Assembly: GCF_000956465.1 (NCBI RefSeq)
Contig: NZ_JYJA01000035.1
Coordinates: 124,001 to 188,000 of the forward strand
DNA length: 64,000 bases
Source: Microbacterium trichothecenolyticum
GTDB lineage: Bacteria; Actinomycetota; Actinomycetes; Actinomycetales; Microbacteriaceae
Reading direction: 5' to 3'
The notes under the pieces were generated by a model that saw only the letters and a program-made list of their open reading frames with translations, was not told the origin of the DNA and did not search any database. The translations under genes were made by a program, and so were the position numbers. Positions within the stretch are counted from its first letter, which is position 1. Each line of letters begins with the position of its first letter. Below, one piece after another: positions 26,115 to 34,742 of this stretch.

Positions 26115-27326
26115 TCAGCGCAGCGGAGTGATTCCCTGCGCGCCACGCGGGAAGGTGGCAAGCACGGTCGGGTCGATGTCGAGGTGCGCTGACACGAGCT
26201 GCGGCGGCACGTGGGACAGCCAGTTCGCGAGCGAGATCTCCTCATACCTGTCGGTGCGGAACACCTCGAGGAACTGCAGCACGTCATCGCCGGTGTTCTC
26301 GATGTAGTGCCCGAAGTTCTTCCGGACGACGCCGACATCACCGGCGCGGAAGTCGGTCGTGTTCGCATGCGGACCCGTGTTGAACACGGTCATCCGGGCC
26401 GAGCCGCGCAGGTAGTACTGCCACTCGTCCGCGTTCGGGTGCCAGTGCAGCTCCCGCATCGACCCGGGCTCGACCGTCACAAGCGCAGCCGCGACGGTGT
26501 TCGAGTACGCGTAGTTCGTGGAGTCCGCGATCTGAATGCTGCCGCCGCTGTTCTGGTAGAGCGGCTTGGACCGCGACAAACGGAAGATGACCGGTTCCAT
26601 ACCCCACTCGACACCGGCCGCTGACTGATCCATCTCGAGGGCAGGCGGCTCGTCGCCGGGGAAGATCCAGAGATTGTGCAGCGGGATGTCCCCGAAGACT
26701 TCCTGCGCGACGCCGAAGTTCTTCGCGAGGACCTCGGGCGGCGTGTGCGCGAACCAATCGGTGAGCAGCAGCGTGTTGGACTCCGACTGGTCACCGTCGT
26801 CGAACGCGAGGACGAACTCACCGCCGTCAGGGCCAAGACCCTGCAACGAGTGCGGAGTGCCAGCCGGGAAGAACCAGAGGTCGCCTTCCTCGACGTCCTC
26901 GACCGCCGGGAGGCCCGACCGGCTGAGCGTCGTGACGCGAACCTTGCCGCGCGCCATGACCGCCCACTCCGCAGTCTGGTGCCAGTGCAACTCACGGATG
27001 CCACCGGGCTCGAGGTACATGTTGACGCCCGCGATCTCATCCGAGATGTGGAAGTCCTGCTTCGTCAACTCCCGCGCCCACCCGCCCCGCTGGACGCGCC
27101 TCGGGGAGATGTTGAACGACGACCAAAAGAACGGTTGCGTCGAGATGTCCGTCGCTGGCGCATGAATCTGGTTCGGGAACTGCGACTCGATGACCACGTT
27201 CTGCGGCCCCGTCATCGTCGTGCTCTGCGGGCGGGTGAGGGTGTTCACCTCCCCCTCCTGCGGCAGATCGGGGTTGCCGAACGTCGGCGTCTCGTGGTGC
27301 GGCGCGGCGGTGTCGTCCGAGTCCAT
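26115..27326 (-). CDS. oxdC: Bicupin, oxalate decarboxylase type
   Basis: 403 residues with two cupin domains. First: RELHWHQTAEWAVMARGKV (His, His, Glu metal ligands) and GTPHSLQG (fourth His). Second: RELHWHPNADEWQYYLRGS and FGHYIENTG. Two manganese sites with a WHxxAEW context are the oxalate decarboxylase signature, converting oxalate to formate and CO2. The residues that separate decarboxylase from oxidase (SENS-type lid) are not unambiguous: the lid region reads QSESNT. No signal peptide, so cytoplasmic. ATG 27326 is chosen for AAGGAG 6 bases upstream over ATG 27377. Confidence 0.88.
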   Translation of the reverse strand: MDSDDTAAPHHETPTFGNPDLPQEGEVNTLTRPQSTTMTGPQNVVIESQFPNQIHAPATDISTQPFFWSSFNISPRRVQRGGWARELTKQDFHISDEIAGVNMYLEPGGIRELHWHQTAEWAVMARGKVRVTTLSRSGLPAVEDVEEGDLWFFPAGTPHSLQGLGPDGGEFVLAFDDGDQSESNTLLLTDWFAHTPPEVLAKNFGVAQEVFGDIPLHNLWIFPGDEPPALEMDQSAAGVEWGMEPVIFRLSRSKPLYQNSGGSIQIADSTNYAYSNTVAAALVTVEPGSMRELHWHPNADEWQYYLRGSARMTVFNTGPHANTTDFRAGDVGVVRKNFGHYIENTGDDVLQFLEVFRTDRYEEISLANWLSHVPPQLVSAHLDIDPTVLATFPRGAQGITPLR

Positions 27327-27481
27327 GGGGTTCTCCTTCGTCGGTCGGGACTGTCCCTCGGAGTCTCGTTCAGACATGAGCCTGCGTACTTCGACCAGCG
27401 ACCGAAGGGATTCGACTCACGTCTAAGCCCGGAGCCGGAAGCGGCGACTTCCATGGACCACGCCCCGAACTGAGAGGTCTG

Positions 27482-28204
27482 ATGTCGACACCCACCACCC
27501 ACCGCCGGTTCCCGCTCCTCGAAACTGCGCCGGCCGCGATCTCGCTTGCCCTGGTCGCCGGCCTGCTGAACGCGTGGACGCTCGGGGCGGTGGGCACCTT
27601 CTCTACGGTGCAGTCCGGGAACCTCGTGTCCATCGGCTACTTCCTCGCCGACTCCGACCACCCCCGGGCGTGGTCCGCAGCGGCCTCCGTGCTCGCTTTC
27701 GCGCTCGGCGCCTTCCTCTGCAGCCTCTACGTGCTGTGGCGAGGGAGGGAACAGCGACCCTACTCAGCTGAGGTGCTGATCTTCGAGGTGGGGGTCCTTG
27801 CAGTCCTCGCCGCCGTGAACTGGTCGCCGGGCGCGAATCCGTGGTGGATCGCGTGGGCCATCAGCTTCATCGCGGGCGTACAGGGCAACGCGTTCCACCG
27901 TGAAACCGGGATGCTCTACGGCAACGTCGCTGTGACGTTCGTGCTCCAGATGGCAGCCAGCCTCACAGGGCGAGCGGTGGGCAGCGGCATCGACGATGAC
28001 GGGCAGCCGCACATCCGGCCGGCCGCCGCCTATTTCCTTGTGCTCGTCGCGTTCGCCGGCGGTGGCGGTATCGGCTTCGCGCTGGACGCGCTGTGGGATG
28101 GGTCCTCCATCGTGGCCGCGGTCATGGCACTCATCGTGCTGTTCGTTGCCGCAGCCACTGTTCGGGGTGCGGTCGACCCGGCCCAGAATGCGCCCACCCC
28201 CTAG
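27482..28204 (+). CDS. YoaK-family (DUF1275) membrane protein
   Basis: 240 residues with about six membrane helices: ISLALVAGLLNAWTLGAVGT, then FSTVQSGNLVSIGYFLA, which is the conserved TxxQSGN segment of the family. Cytoplasmic interdomain loop around EQRPYSAE, and GNAFHRETGMLYGNVAVTFV further on. Molecular function unknown; the family is widespread. GAGAGG precedes ATG 27482. It is divergent from the bicupin, 155 bp apart, so they may share regulation. Confidence 0.88.
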   Translation: MSTPTTHRRFPLLETAPAAISLALVAGLLNAWTLGAVGTFSTVQSGNLVSIGYFLADSDHPRAWSAAASVLAFALGAFLCSLYVLWRGREQRPYSAEVLIFEVGVLAVLAAVNWSPGANPWWIAWAISFIAGVQGNAFHRETGMLYGNVAVTFVLQMAASLTGRAVGSGIDDDGQPHIRPAAAYFLVLVAFAGGGGIGFALDALWDGSSIVAAVMALIVLFVAAATVRGAVDPAQNAPTP

Positions 28205-28453
28205 CCGAGACCAGGGGATATTCGAGTCGGCCGCGTTCAGATCGAAGGCAGCTTGAGGCCGCTCCGGCAACCGGTGCGCCTCTCGGTTGGGCCTGCCCAA
28301 CGCATGCGACTCGGGTGGCAAGAGTCTGGACAGATGTAGGAGAAGGCAAGAGGTCGCTCCGGCTTATCGTGAACGTGCCTACCGCTCCACAAAGAGGTAG
28401 AGCACTCATCTGCAGCTGGACGCTGCCCCAACCACGAACCCTGGAGATCAGTC

Positions 28454-29290
28454 ATGCCCTTTGTGACGACGGACGACGGCACCGAGATCTACTTCAAGGA
28501 CTGGGGTCCCCGTGACGCCCAGCCGATCTACTTCCACCACGGCTGGCCGCTGTCCGCCGACGACTGGGACGCGCAGCTGCTCTACTTCCTCGACAAGGGA
28601 TACCGCGTCATCGCCAGCGACCGCCGCGGCCACGGCCGCTCCTCGCAGACCAGCGTCGGCCACGACATGGATCACTACGCGAGCGACGCGAACGCGGTCG
28701 TCGAGCACCTCGATCTGCGCAACGCCATCCACATCGGACACTCGACCGGCGGCGGTCAGGTCGCCCGCTACGTCGCCACGTACGGCGAGCCCCAGGGCCG
28801 CGTCGCCAAGGCCGTGCTCGTCTCGTCCGTGCCGCCGCTGATGGTGCAGACCGAAGCGAACCCCGACGGCACCCCGATCTCCGTCTTCGACGGATTCCGC
28901 AGCGCACTCGCCGCCAACCGTGCCGAGTTCTTCCAGGCCGTCGCGTCCGGCCCGTTCTACGGATTCAATCGTGAGGGCGCGACCGTCTCCGAGGCCGTCA
29001 TCGCGAACTGGTGGCGCCAGGGCATGACCGGAAGCGCGCTCGCCCACTACGAGGGCATCAAGGCGTTCTCGGAGACCGACCAGACCGAGGACCTCAAGGC
29101 GATCTCCGTTCCGGTGCTGGTTCTCCAGGGCGACGACGACCAGGTCGTGCCCTACAAGGCTGCAGCCATCAAGCAGCACGAGCTGCTCAGCAACTCGGAG
29201 CTGAAGATCTACGAGGGCTACCCGCACGGGATGCTCACGATCCACGCGGACGTCATCAACGCCGACATCCTCGCGTTCATCCAGAAGTAG
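28454..29290 (+). CDS. Alpha/beta hydrolase, cofactor-free chloroperoxidase type
   Basis: 278 residues, full length for non-haem chloroperoxidases/peracid-forming esterases. Oxyanion motif HHGWPLSADDWD, nucleophile elbow GHSTGGG with Ser97, acid GDDDQVVP and catalytic His in YEGYPHGM are all in place; RRGHGRSS before the elbow is characteristic. Cytoplasmic, probably an esterase with perhydrolase side activity. GGAGA precedes ATG 28454. Monocistronic, followed by a hairpin at 29315. Confidence 0.92.
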   Translation: MPFVTTDDGTEIYFKDWGPRDAQPIYFHHGWPLSADDWDAQLLYFLDKGYRVIASDRRGHGRSSQTSVGHDMDHYASDANAVVEHLDLRNAIHIGHSTGGGQVARYVATYGEPQGRVAKAVLVSSVPPLMVQTEANPDGTPISVFDGFRSALAANRAEFFQAVASGPFYGFNREGATVSEAVIANWWRQGMTGSALAHYEGIKAFSETDQTEDLKAISVPVLVLQGDDDQVVPYKAAAIKQHELLSNSELKIYEGYPHGMLTIHADVINADILAFIQK

Positions 29291-29314
29291 CTCTCCCGGC
29301 TCCCTGGGCAGGGG

Positions 29315-29341
29315 CCCGTCTGAGGCAGAGCCGCAGACGGG
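29315..29341. terminator. Hairpin after chloroperoxidase-like gene
   Basis: CCCGTCTG and CAGACGGG flank an 11-base loop, 25 bp past the stop. No strong T-run, though TTTG follows about 12 bases later. Confidence 0.5.
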
Positions 29342-29530
29342 TCTCTGTGGCTTTGTCGAGTGCATTCCGGGCCTTGAGACAGTTCTTCCCGAAGATCTGC
29401 CCGGCCTGCGGGCGATTGTGAGCCGAGCACATCCCGTTAGACCCGCACTACGATCTGTGGTCGAGCACGACTCGTGTAGATTGTCTGCTGGAGCAGACGA
29501 TGCTCTCAACGTCTCACACGTGACGCACAT

Positions 29531-29538
29531 GTGTACAC
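29531..29538. repeat. GTGTACAC palindrome, copy 1
   Basis: An 8-bp palindrome in context ATGTGTACACC, repeated twice more at 29717 and 29729 just before the integrase. Possible site for a DNA-binding protein controlling or assisting integration. Confidence 0.45.
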
Positions 29539-29582
29539 CGTGCCTTGTCGGGAAGCCGACTTCCCAGTGTTTGCAAGGCCTC

Positions 29583-29619
29583 GGGGCTGTAGTTCAATGG
29601 CAGAACTTCTGCTTCCCAA
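29583..29619 (+). tRNA. 5' half of tRNA-Gly(CCC), attachment-site remnant
   Basis: GGGGCTG acceptor strand, a D-arm with AGTTC and GAAC around AATGGCA, and anticodon arm TTCTG-CTTCCCAA with anticodon CCC match the 5' 37 bases of actinobacterial tRNA-Gly(CCC). The sequence then leaves the tRNA consensus exactly after the anticodon loop: the expected CAGAA partner strand and the T-arm are missing. An integrase gene begins 139 bp downstream. It is best read as the host-side half of a tRNA split by a site-specific recombination event, so not a functional tRNA. Confidence 0.7.
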
Positions 29620-29716
29620 TTGGAGTTCGCCCCTTCAGCTCCCCTCCAGCCACGCGCTTTTCCGCGTCTTTCCGGGACACTTGTGACAACATCGCGTCAC
29701 AGCACGCTATGGCTAT

Positions 29717-29736
29717 GTGTACACCAATGTGTACAC
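29717..29736. promoter_or_regulatory. Paired GTGTACAC palindromes in the integrase promoter
   Basis: Two GTGTACAC copies with a 12-bp centre-to-centre spacing cover the expected -35 region of int, upstream of TACGAT at 29746-29751, which lies six bases before the ATG. A third copy is at 29531. The arrangement suits autoregulation or accessory-factor binding. Confidence 0.5.
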
Positions 29737-29757
29737 ATAGTTTGTTACGATGCCGGC

Positions 29758-30999
29758 ATGCCGAAGTCGCGTGAGCACGGCCAGGGCGCCCTGTACTGGG
29801 TGGAGAGCCGCAAGATGTGGCGCGCCGTGATCGACGCCGGGTACGACACGGAGACCGGAAATCGGCTCCAAAAGGCTCGGATGTCGAAGACCAAGGATGG
29901 CGCGGTCAAGAAGCTCAACCAAATGCTGCGCGAACGCGACTCTATTGGCGTGATCCTCGATCGATCCACTCGGGTGAGCGAGCTGGCGGCCGCCTGGCTC
30001 GAGGATGCTGCGGGCCGCACCAAGCCGAAGACGATCACCGGGTATCGATCGAACGTCCGCGCGCACATCGTCCCGATCCTCGGCAATCGCATCGCCGCCG
30101 ACCTCACTCCTGCGGACGTGCGCCGCATGCACGCCGCGATTCGCAGACGCGGCGTCGGCGACAGTACCGTCGCCAGCGCTCATCGGACCCTGGTGAGCCT
30201 GCTCGAGCATGCACGCGCCGAGCGGCTCATCTCGGAGAACGTCGCCGCCATCACACCCCCGCGCCGCGGGCGCGGCGGTACGTCGCGCGCATCCCTGACG
30301 CGCGAGGAAGCGCGGGCGCTGCTGGCAGCCGGGGATCCGCGGTGGACGCTCGCGCTATTGACCGGCTTGCGCAGCGGCGAGGCTCGCGCACTGCGCTGGG
30401 AAGAAATCGACTTCGACGCCGGCGTCGCCAGCCTCTCGTGGTCACTCACGGACGCCACATTCGCGCACGGTTGCGGCGGCAGTTGCGGCAAGAAGCGCGC
30501 CGGCAACTGTCCCGAGCGTCGGATCGAGCTTGCTCCGGATCTGGAATGGGTGCCGCTGGAAGACCGACACGTGCTGGTGCGCCCGAAGAATTCCCGAGCC
30601 AGGGAGATTCCACTGACAAGCGGCACCATCGAACAGTTGCGCACGCTTTACCGGACGCAGGAAGGACCGAATCCCCACGGACTGGTCTGGCCACGGTCAA
30701 ACGGCTCTCCGAAGACGAACGCCGACGACAACGGGGACCTGCGCGCCGCCTTGACCGCCGCCGGCGTTGACCGGCCGGATGCGACCACGCATTGGTTCCG
30801 CCACTCGTACGTCACGCTCTCCGAGCATGCTGGGATCCCGTGGGCGGCTTTCTCGGGCGTGAGCGGTCATGGCAGCACTGAAGCTTCGGACCCGTACCGC
30901 CACGTATTGACCGACGAGGGCCGGAGAGCCGTGGAGAGTCTGGCCGAATGGGTAGGGTTTGGCAACCGGGCGCCGGCTGTCAGAGACGGAGAGATTTGA
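29758..30999 (+). CDS. int: Tyrosine site-specific recombinase (integrase), intact
   Basis: 413 residues. N-terminal arm-type DNA-binding region (QGALYWVESRKMWRAVIDAG), SAM-like core-binding domain (VSELAAAWLEDAAGRTKP), then catalytic domain. The catalytic domain shows Arg in TGLRSGEARALRW, HWFRHSYVT (HxxR), a His in VSGHGSTEAS and the nucleophile Tyr in DPYRHV. A Cys cluster insert (CGGSCGKKRAGNC) between the first and second catalytic motifs is seen in other actinobacterial integrases and may bind zinc. ATG 29758 follows TACGAT by six bases, a leaderless start. It sits beside a split tRNA-Gly, its presumed attachment site; no other phage or ICE genes remain nearby. Confidence 0.93.
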   Translation: MPKSREHGQGALYWVESRKMWRAVIDAGYDTETGNRLQKARMSKTKDGAVKKLNQMLRERDSIGVILDRSTRVSELAAAWLEDAAGRTKPKTITGYRSNVRAHIVPILGNRIAADLTPADVRRMHAAIRRRGVGDSTVASAHRTLVSLLEHARAERLISENVAAITPPRRGRGGTSRASLTREEARALLAAGDPRWTLALLTGLRSGEARALRWEEIDFDAGVASLSWSLTDATFAHGCGGSCGKKRAGNCPERRIELAPDLEWVPLEDRHVLVRPKNSRAREIPLTSGTIEQLRTLYRTQEGPNPHGLVWPRSNGSPKTNADDNGDLRAALTAAGVDRPDATTHWFRHSYVTLSEHAGIPWAAFSGVSGHGSTEASDPYRHVLTDEGRRAVESLAEWVGFGNRAPAVRDGEI

Positions 31000-31345
31000 A
31001 TCCCGTCCGGGAAGATCTCCCTCGTTCTGTCTCGATCCGCCCGGAACGATTTTCCCGTCTTTCCCCGGTCTTGGCAGGTTGCGCGTTCGTCCCGGATCGA
31101 CCTCGATCTGTCCTGATCCGCGCCGTCCGTGGGCACCGTGTGGGCACGACCGATCGCCAGCCAGCACCGCCCATCGCCCACGCCGCGAACCCCTGATCCG
31201 TAGCCAACCAGCATCACTCGCTTGGCTCGCTGAATCGCTGGCACCGCTGACCCAGGTGCACACATTCGTTCGCTCACGGGAAAATGGAGCAGCATGACTT
31301 CCCTCTGGTTGCTGAAGGGAGTCCTGGGAAAGGTCAAGTCCTTTT
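31000..31345. other. Non-coding stretch between integrase and IS256 remnant
   Basis: No gene seen. It contains two GTGGGCAC copies 11 bp apart (31129 and 31140), a layout like the GTGTACAC pair upstream of int, possibly recombinase arm sites. Otherwise nothing recognisable. Confidence 0.4.
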
Positions 31346-32650
31346 GAGTGGTGTATCCGTTCGCGTGTGATCCCTCGTGTTGTTATGCGGTGAGGGCGCG
31401 GTAGTCGGGTTCGGGGACCTCCTCGGGTTCGGGGGTGGGTTCGCCGACGCGGCGTGCCCTGGTGAGGGCGTCGAGGCCGAGGTAGCGGCGCTGCTCGGCC
31501 CACTCGTCGTGCTGCTCGGCGAGGACCGCGCCGACCAGGCGGATGATGCTGTCCCGGTTCGGGAAGATCCCGACGACGTCGGTGCGGCGGCGGATCTCCC
31601 GGTTGCCGCCTCGAGGTGCGCGAAGCTGCGGGGCAGTTTGTGCTCGAGCGCGTCGAGGACGCGGTCGAACTGGGCGTGCACAGACTCCTTGTCGGGCTGG
31701 TCGAACACGGTCTGCAGCAGCGTCTTCACCCACGGCCACGAGCTCTTCGGGGTGGTGGCCATCAGGTTCGCCGCGTAATGGGTGCGGCATCTCTGCCACG
31801 ACCCGCCCAGCGTTGCGCCGGCCGCGGCGACCAGGCCCGCGTGGGCGTCGCTGGTGACCAGCTTCACCCCCGAAAGGCCCCGGGCGACCAGGTCGCGGAA
31901 GAACGTCAGCCAGCCGGCGCCGTCCTCTGTGCTGTTGACCTGCAGGCCGAGGATCTCCCGGTAGCCCTCCGCGTTCACCCCGGTCGCTACCAGCACGGCG
32001 ACCTTGACCACCCGGCCGCCCTCGCGGACCTTCATGGTGAGGGCGTCCGCGGCGACGAAAGAGTACGGGCCGGCATCGAGGGGCCGGCTGCGGAACTGCT
32101 CGACCTGCGCGTCGAGATCCTTCGCCATTTCCGACACCTGCGACTTGGACAGCCCGGTGATCCCGAGCGTGTGCACCAGGTCCTCCATCCGCCTCGTCGA
32201 AACGCCGAGGAGGTAGCTGGTCGCGACCACGGTGGTCAGCGCGGCCTCGGCCCGACGACGGCGCTCCAGCAGCCATTCCGGGAAGTACGAGCCCTGCCGC
32301 AGCTTCGGGATCGCAACGTCGATCGTGCCGGCGCGGGTCTCGAAGTCGCGGTGCCGGTAGCCGTTGCGACGGTTCGTGCGCTCCTCGGACACCGTGCCGT
32401 AAGAGGCGCCGCAGACCTGGTCCGCGTCGGCCGAGAGCAGGGTGTTGATGAAGGTGGACAGCATCTGCCGCAGCAGATCCGGGGACGCCTGCGAGAGCTG
32501 CTCTTCCAGGAAGCGGGCAGGGTCGATACTGGGTACGACGGTCATCGTCGTGGTTCCTTTCGAGTGGGATGTAGGAGTTTCCTCGAAGGATCACGCGGTG
32601 ACCGTCGCCATTCACAGCGACACGCTCACCGAGCTACCGATACACCACTC
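31346..32650 (-). mobile_element. IS256-family insertion sequence, defective
   Basis: Bounded by terminal inverted repeats beginning GAGTGGTGTATC (31346-31357) and its exact complement (32639-32650), enclosing a single IS256-type transposase frame on the minus strand. The 8 bases outside each end (GTCCTTTT and TGACGGAC) differ, so no target duplication is left, which points to recombination or deletion after insertion. The transposase is frameshifted. Confidence 0.85.
31383..32545 (-). pseudogene. IS256 transposase with internal deletion and frameshift
   Basis: The frame from ATG 32545 carries IS256 landmarks: [37 protein letters not shown], and the Asp-containing [14 protein letters not shown] and [10 protein letters not shown]. 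After [11 protein letters not shown] (around 31610) it goes out of frame. The remainder, [19 protein letters not shown] and [18 protein letters not shown], continues in another frame to a stop at 31383. The usual block between them (roughly FTAFPxExWRQIWSNNPxERL) is missing, so about 27 codons plus a frame change were lost. The catalytic Glu region lies beyond the break; the enzyme is dead. Confidence 0.88.
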
Positions 32651-33225
32651 TGACGGACGCAACCCCTGGGAAAGCTGGTGTACGAGGTACAGGACGTGAA
32701 CCCGCGACCTGCCTCCGCGTGGCGCCGCGCCTTGGCCAACGTCGAAGCTAACTACCCGAGCTGCGAACGGATTCACCTCCTCGCAGCGGTCCCCGTAGTC
32801 GCTGCGGTGGCCAGCGGCCAGCATCACATGCGCGATGCCCAGCCACAGCTCGTCGTGTACCAGCGAACGGCTGAAGAGTACGTGGAAGCGCTCAGAGTCG
32901 GCTTACGTTGCGCTCTGAATCAGCCGTTTCCCGGCCTTGTTCTGCCACGCCGCAGTTGTCCTACACCTTCAGGGGTGTCGACACAAGACGGGGAGCCGTG
33001 CACAGAGTTCTCGCGGAACCACTGCGCCTCGTCGAACACAGTGCCGCGCGACAAGCGTCCCGAATCGGGCATGCACGCAAGAGGATCTTTGGTTCTCGCA
33101 GACCAGTTCGCCGAGGCGCTTGGCGAGGTCGACCTGTGGGTCGTGCTTTGAGAAGTTGAGGTCGACGATGCTGTTTTACTGTCCTGATTGCCGAGGACGA
33201 CATCCGTGACGGCGGCGGCGAGGTC
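32651..33225. other. Scarred non-coding stretch
   Basis: Open frames exist on both strands but none looks like a protein family. The minus-strand sequence near 33150 (DLAKRLGELVCEN) is suggestive of a gene remnant continuing from the HsdR fragment, in a shifted frame, but too short to name. Confidence 0.35.
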
Positions 33226-33348
33226 GGGGGATTCGGGTCGCTGACGAAGTCGAGCACGCAGGTGGTGTCTTTGCCGGCCGACAAGTAGGTGCGATTCAGG
33301 CGCGACAGGGTCTGCACGGCGGTGATGCCAGAGAGATGCTTGTTCGTC
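33226..33348 (-). pseudogene. Fragment of type I restriction endonuclease HsdR / DEAD-box helicase
   Basis: About 40 codons read HLSGITAVQTLSRLNRTY, then AGKDTTCVLDFVSDPN. This is the C-terminal helicase motif (QTLSRLNR) and following VLDFVNDP strand of HsdR-type translocases. Nothing upstream or downstream in frame continues the protein, and no hsdM or hsdS is present. A remnant of a restriction locus broken during the rearrangements around the IS element. Confidence 0.65.
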
Positions 33349-33525
33349 GTCGCCGGCGACCGGACCGCGCCGGGCGAGCCGGAGTTCCTGTTCCTGCTGA
33401 TCCCGTGTTGCCACGCGTCCGGCAAGGGCCTGTACGACGAAGAGTCCGAGTACTGGTACGTCGGCTGCCGCGGATGCTACGCCGAGGTGGACCCGAAGTT
33501 CGGCGCCGTCCTCACCGACGATTAG
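33325..33525 (+). CDS. Small Cys-containing hypothetical protein
   Basis: 66 codons from ATG 33325. The C-terminal part (IPCCHASGKGLYDEESEYWY, then VGCRGCYAEVDPKFGAVL) looks like real protein with a CC...CxxC pattern that could hold a zinc. The first 20 residues overlap the HsdR fragment on the other strand and may be chance fusion, so the original N-terminus may be lost. No convincing ribosome site. Family not recognised. Confidence 0.4.
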   Translation: MPERCLFVVAGDRTAPGEPEFLFLLIPCCHASGKGLYDEESEYWYVGCRGCYAEVDPKFGAVLTDD

Positions 33526-33609
33526 GTAGCCTGCTTCGCCGGAGTCCGCGCAGGAGAGTGCCTTGGCCGCGGGGGCTGGCAGTATCGTTTCGGAGGCGAA
33601 ACGACACTG

Positions 33610-34671
33610 TCAAGGGTTCGTCGGGGTGTGCCCGCTGAGGTCATCGAGCTCGTTGTCTCGCACGCGTGCGGGAGATGGTGCGGGCTGGGGTGCCACTGTC
33701 ATCAGCATGCGGGCGATGGCGTAGCGGGTATGACCACGGGCGGAACGTGGGTCGTAACCGATTTGGCACGCAAGCGTGCCGACCCGCTCCTGAACGCTGG
33801 AGTGATGTCTTCCAAGCCGGATGGCCGCGCCGCGAACACTTCGCTCGGCGCTCAGAACATCCAGGAGCTCCAGGCTGCTCGGGTCCAGCCGCATGAGTGC
33901 GGCAGCATCCGGGTGCAGGGGTGCCGTTTCGGCACTCTCGGCGATAGCGAGTGCTGCGCCGAGATCTGCCGCGTCTAGCATGGGCTCGGCGGGAGTGCTC
34001 AGGCGGGCGGCGATCAGCGCTGACGACCACGACGCCGGCAGACGGTCGCTGAGCACAGCGAGGCCGATTCCGAGCCGGGGCGGTTCGCTCCACGCGGCTT
34101 GGGGGTCGATAATACTGTCGACGATCGTTGCCCGGGTGAGTCCGTACCTGGTCGTGACGACCGCCGAGGGGTGGGATGGCTCCGGGGCGGGGTCCGGCGG
34201 GGACGCGATGACACGCAGCGTACCCGGCTCGATCCGCAGGCGAGCCAGCGCGGCCACCCGCTCATCGGGCTCCGTGTACGAGCTGATCACCAGCTCCACG
34301 GCACTCTCGGCCCCAATGGTTCGACGAGCTCGGATGATTCCGAGGGCCAGCGCGAGCCGCTCGAGGATCATGGCGTCGTTGGCGTGCTGGTTCCCCTGCC
34401 GTTCCAGCCACACCTCGGCGTCCGTCCCCGCTTGGTGTCGCGGCCAGCCGTCGGGTGCGGCCGGGGGGAGCCGCCTGCCCTCTGCACTCAGGCGAGTGAG
34501 GTGGCTGCCGTCGCGGTACCCCACGGTAGCGCCAGCGAGCAGCGCAGCACCGCGCAGCATGCTTTCAGCGCCGACCAGTCGAGTGATCAGCGCGTCGAAG
34601 TAGGAGACGACTTTTAGCGTCTCGCTGGCGTCAGGGTCAAGGGCAGTCAGACGTCCCAGCAGGTCTTGCAT
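33610..34671 (-). CDS. PucR-like transcriptional regulator
   Basis: 353 residues. The N-terminal sensing region begins ETLKVVSYFDALITRLVGAE with MLRGAALLAGATVGYRD, a layout of actinobacterial PucR-like proteins. The C-terminal HTH reads LELLDVLSAERSVRGAAIRL and GRHHSSVQERVGTLACQIG, then GHTRYAIARMLM. It lacks the classic PucR RxTLxYR, having HHSSVQERV instead. ATG 34671 has GGAG 5 bases upstream. It lies 71 bp downstream of the esterase on the same strand and is probably co-transcribed with it. Confidence 0.75.
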   Translation of the reverse strand: MQDLLGRLTALDPDASETLKVVSYFDALITRLVGAESMLRGAALLAGATVGYRDGSHLTRLSAEGRRLPPAAPDGWPRHQAGTDAEVWLERQGNQHANDAMILERLALALGIIRARRTIGAESAVELVISSYTEPDERVAALARLRIEPGTLRVIASPPDPAPEPSHPSAVVTTRYGLTRATIVDSIIDPQAAWSEPPRLGIGLAVLSDRLPASWSSALIAARLSTPAEPMLDAADLGAALAIAESAETAPLHPDAAALMRLDPSSLELLDVLSAERSVRGAAIRLGRHHSSVQERVGTLACQIGYDPRSARGHTRYAIARMLMTVAPQPAPSPARVRDNELDDLSGHTPTNP

Positions 34672-34742
34672 CAGGGCTCCATCGCACGGGGTTCCCACCC
34701 TAACGTGGCCAGGAGTCAGACCCCCGGCCACGTCGACGCAGG

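Noticed and set aside
31000..31100. TTGAATCCCG near the integrase end as a tRNA T-arm or second attachment site
   Set aside because: The flanking bases do not form a T-stem and it does not match the 3' half expected from the split tRNA-Gly.
31323..32674. CCTGGGAAAG present on both sides of the IS256 element as a target duplication
   Set aside because: The copies are not adjacent to the terminal repeats (13 and 14 bases away) and IS256 elements make 8-bp duplications; probably coincidence.
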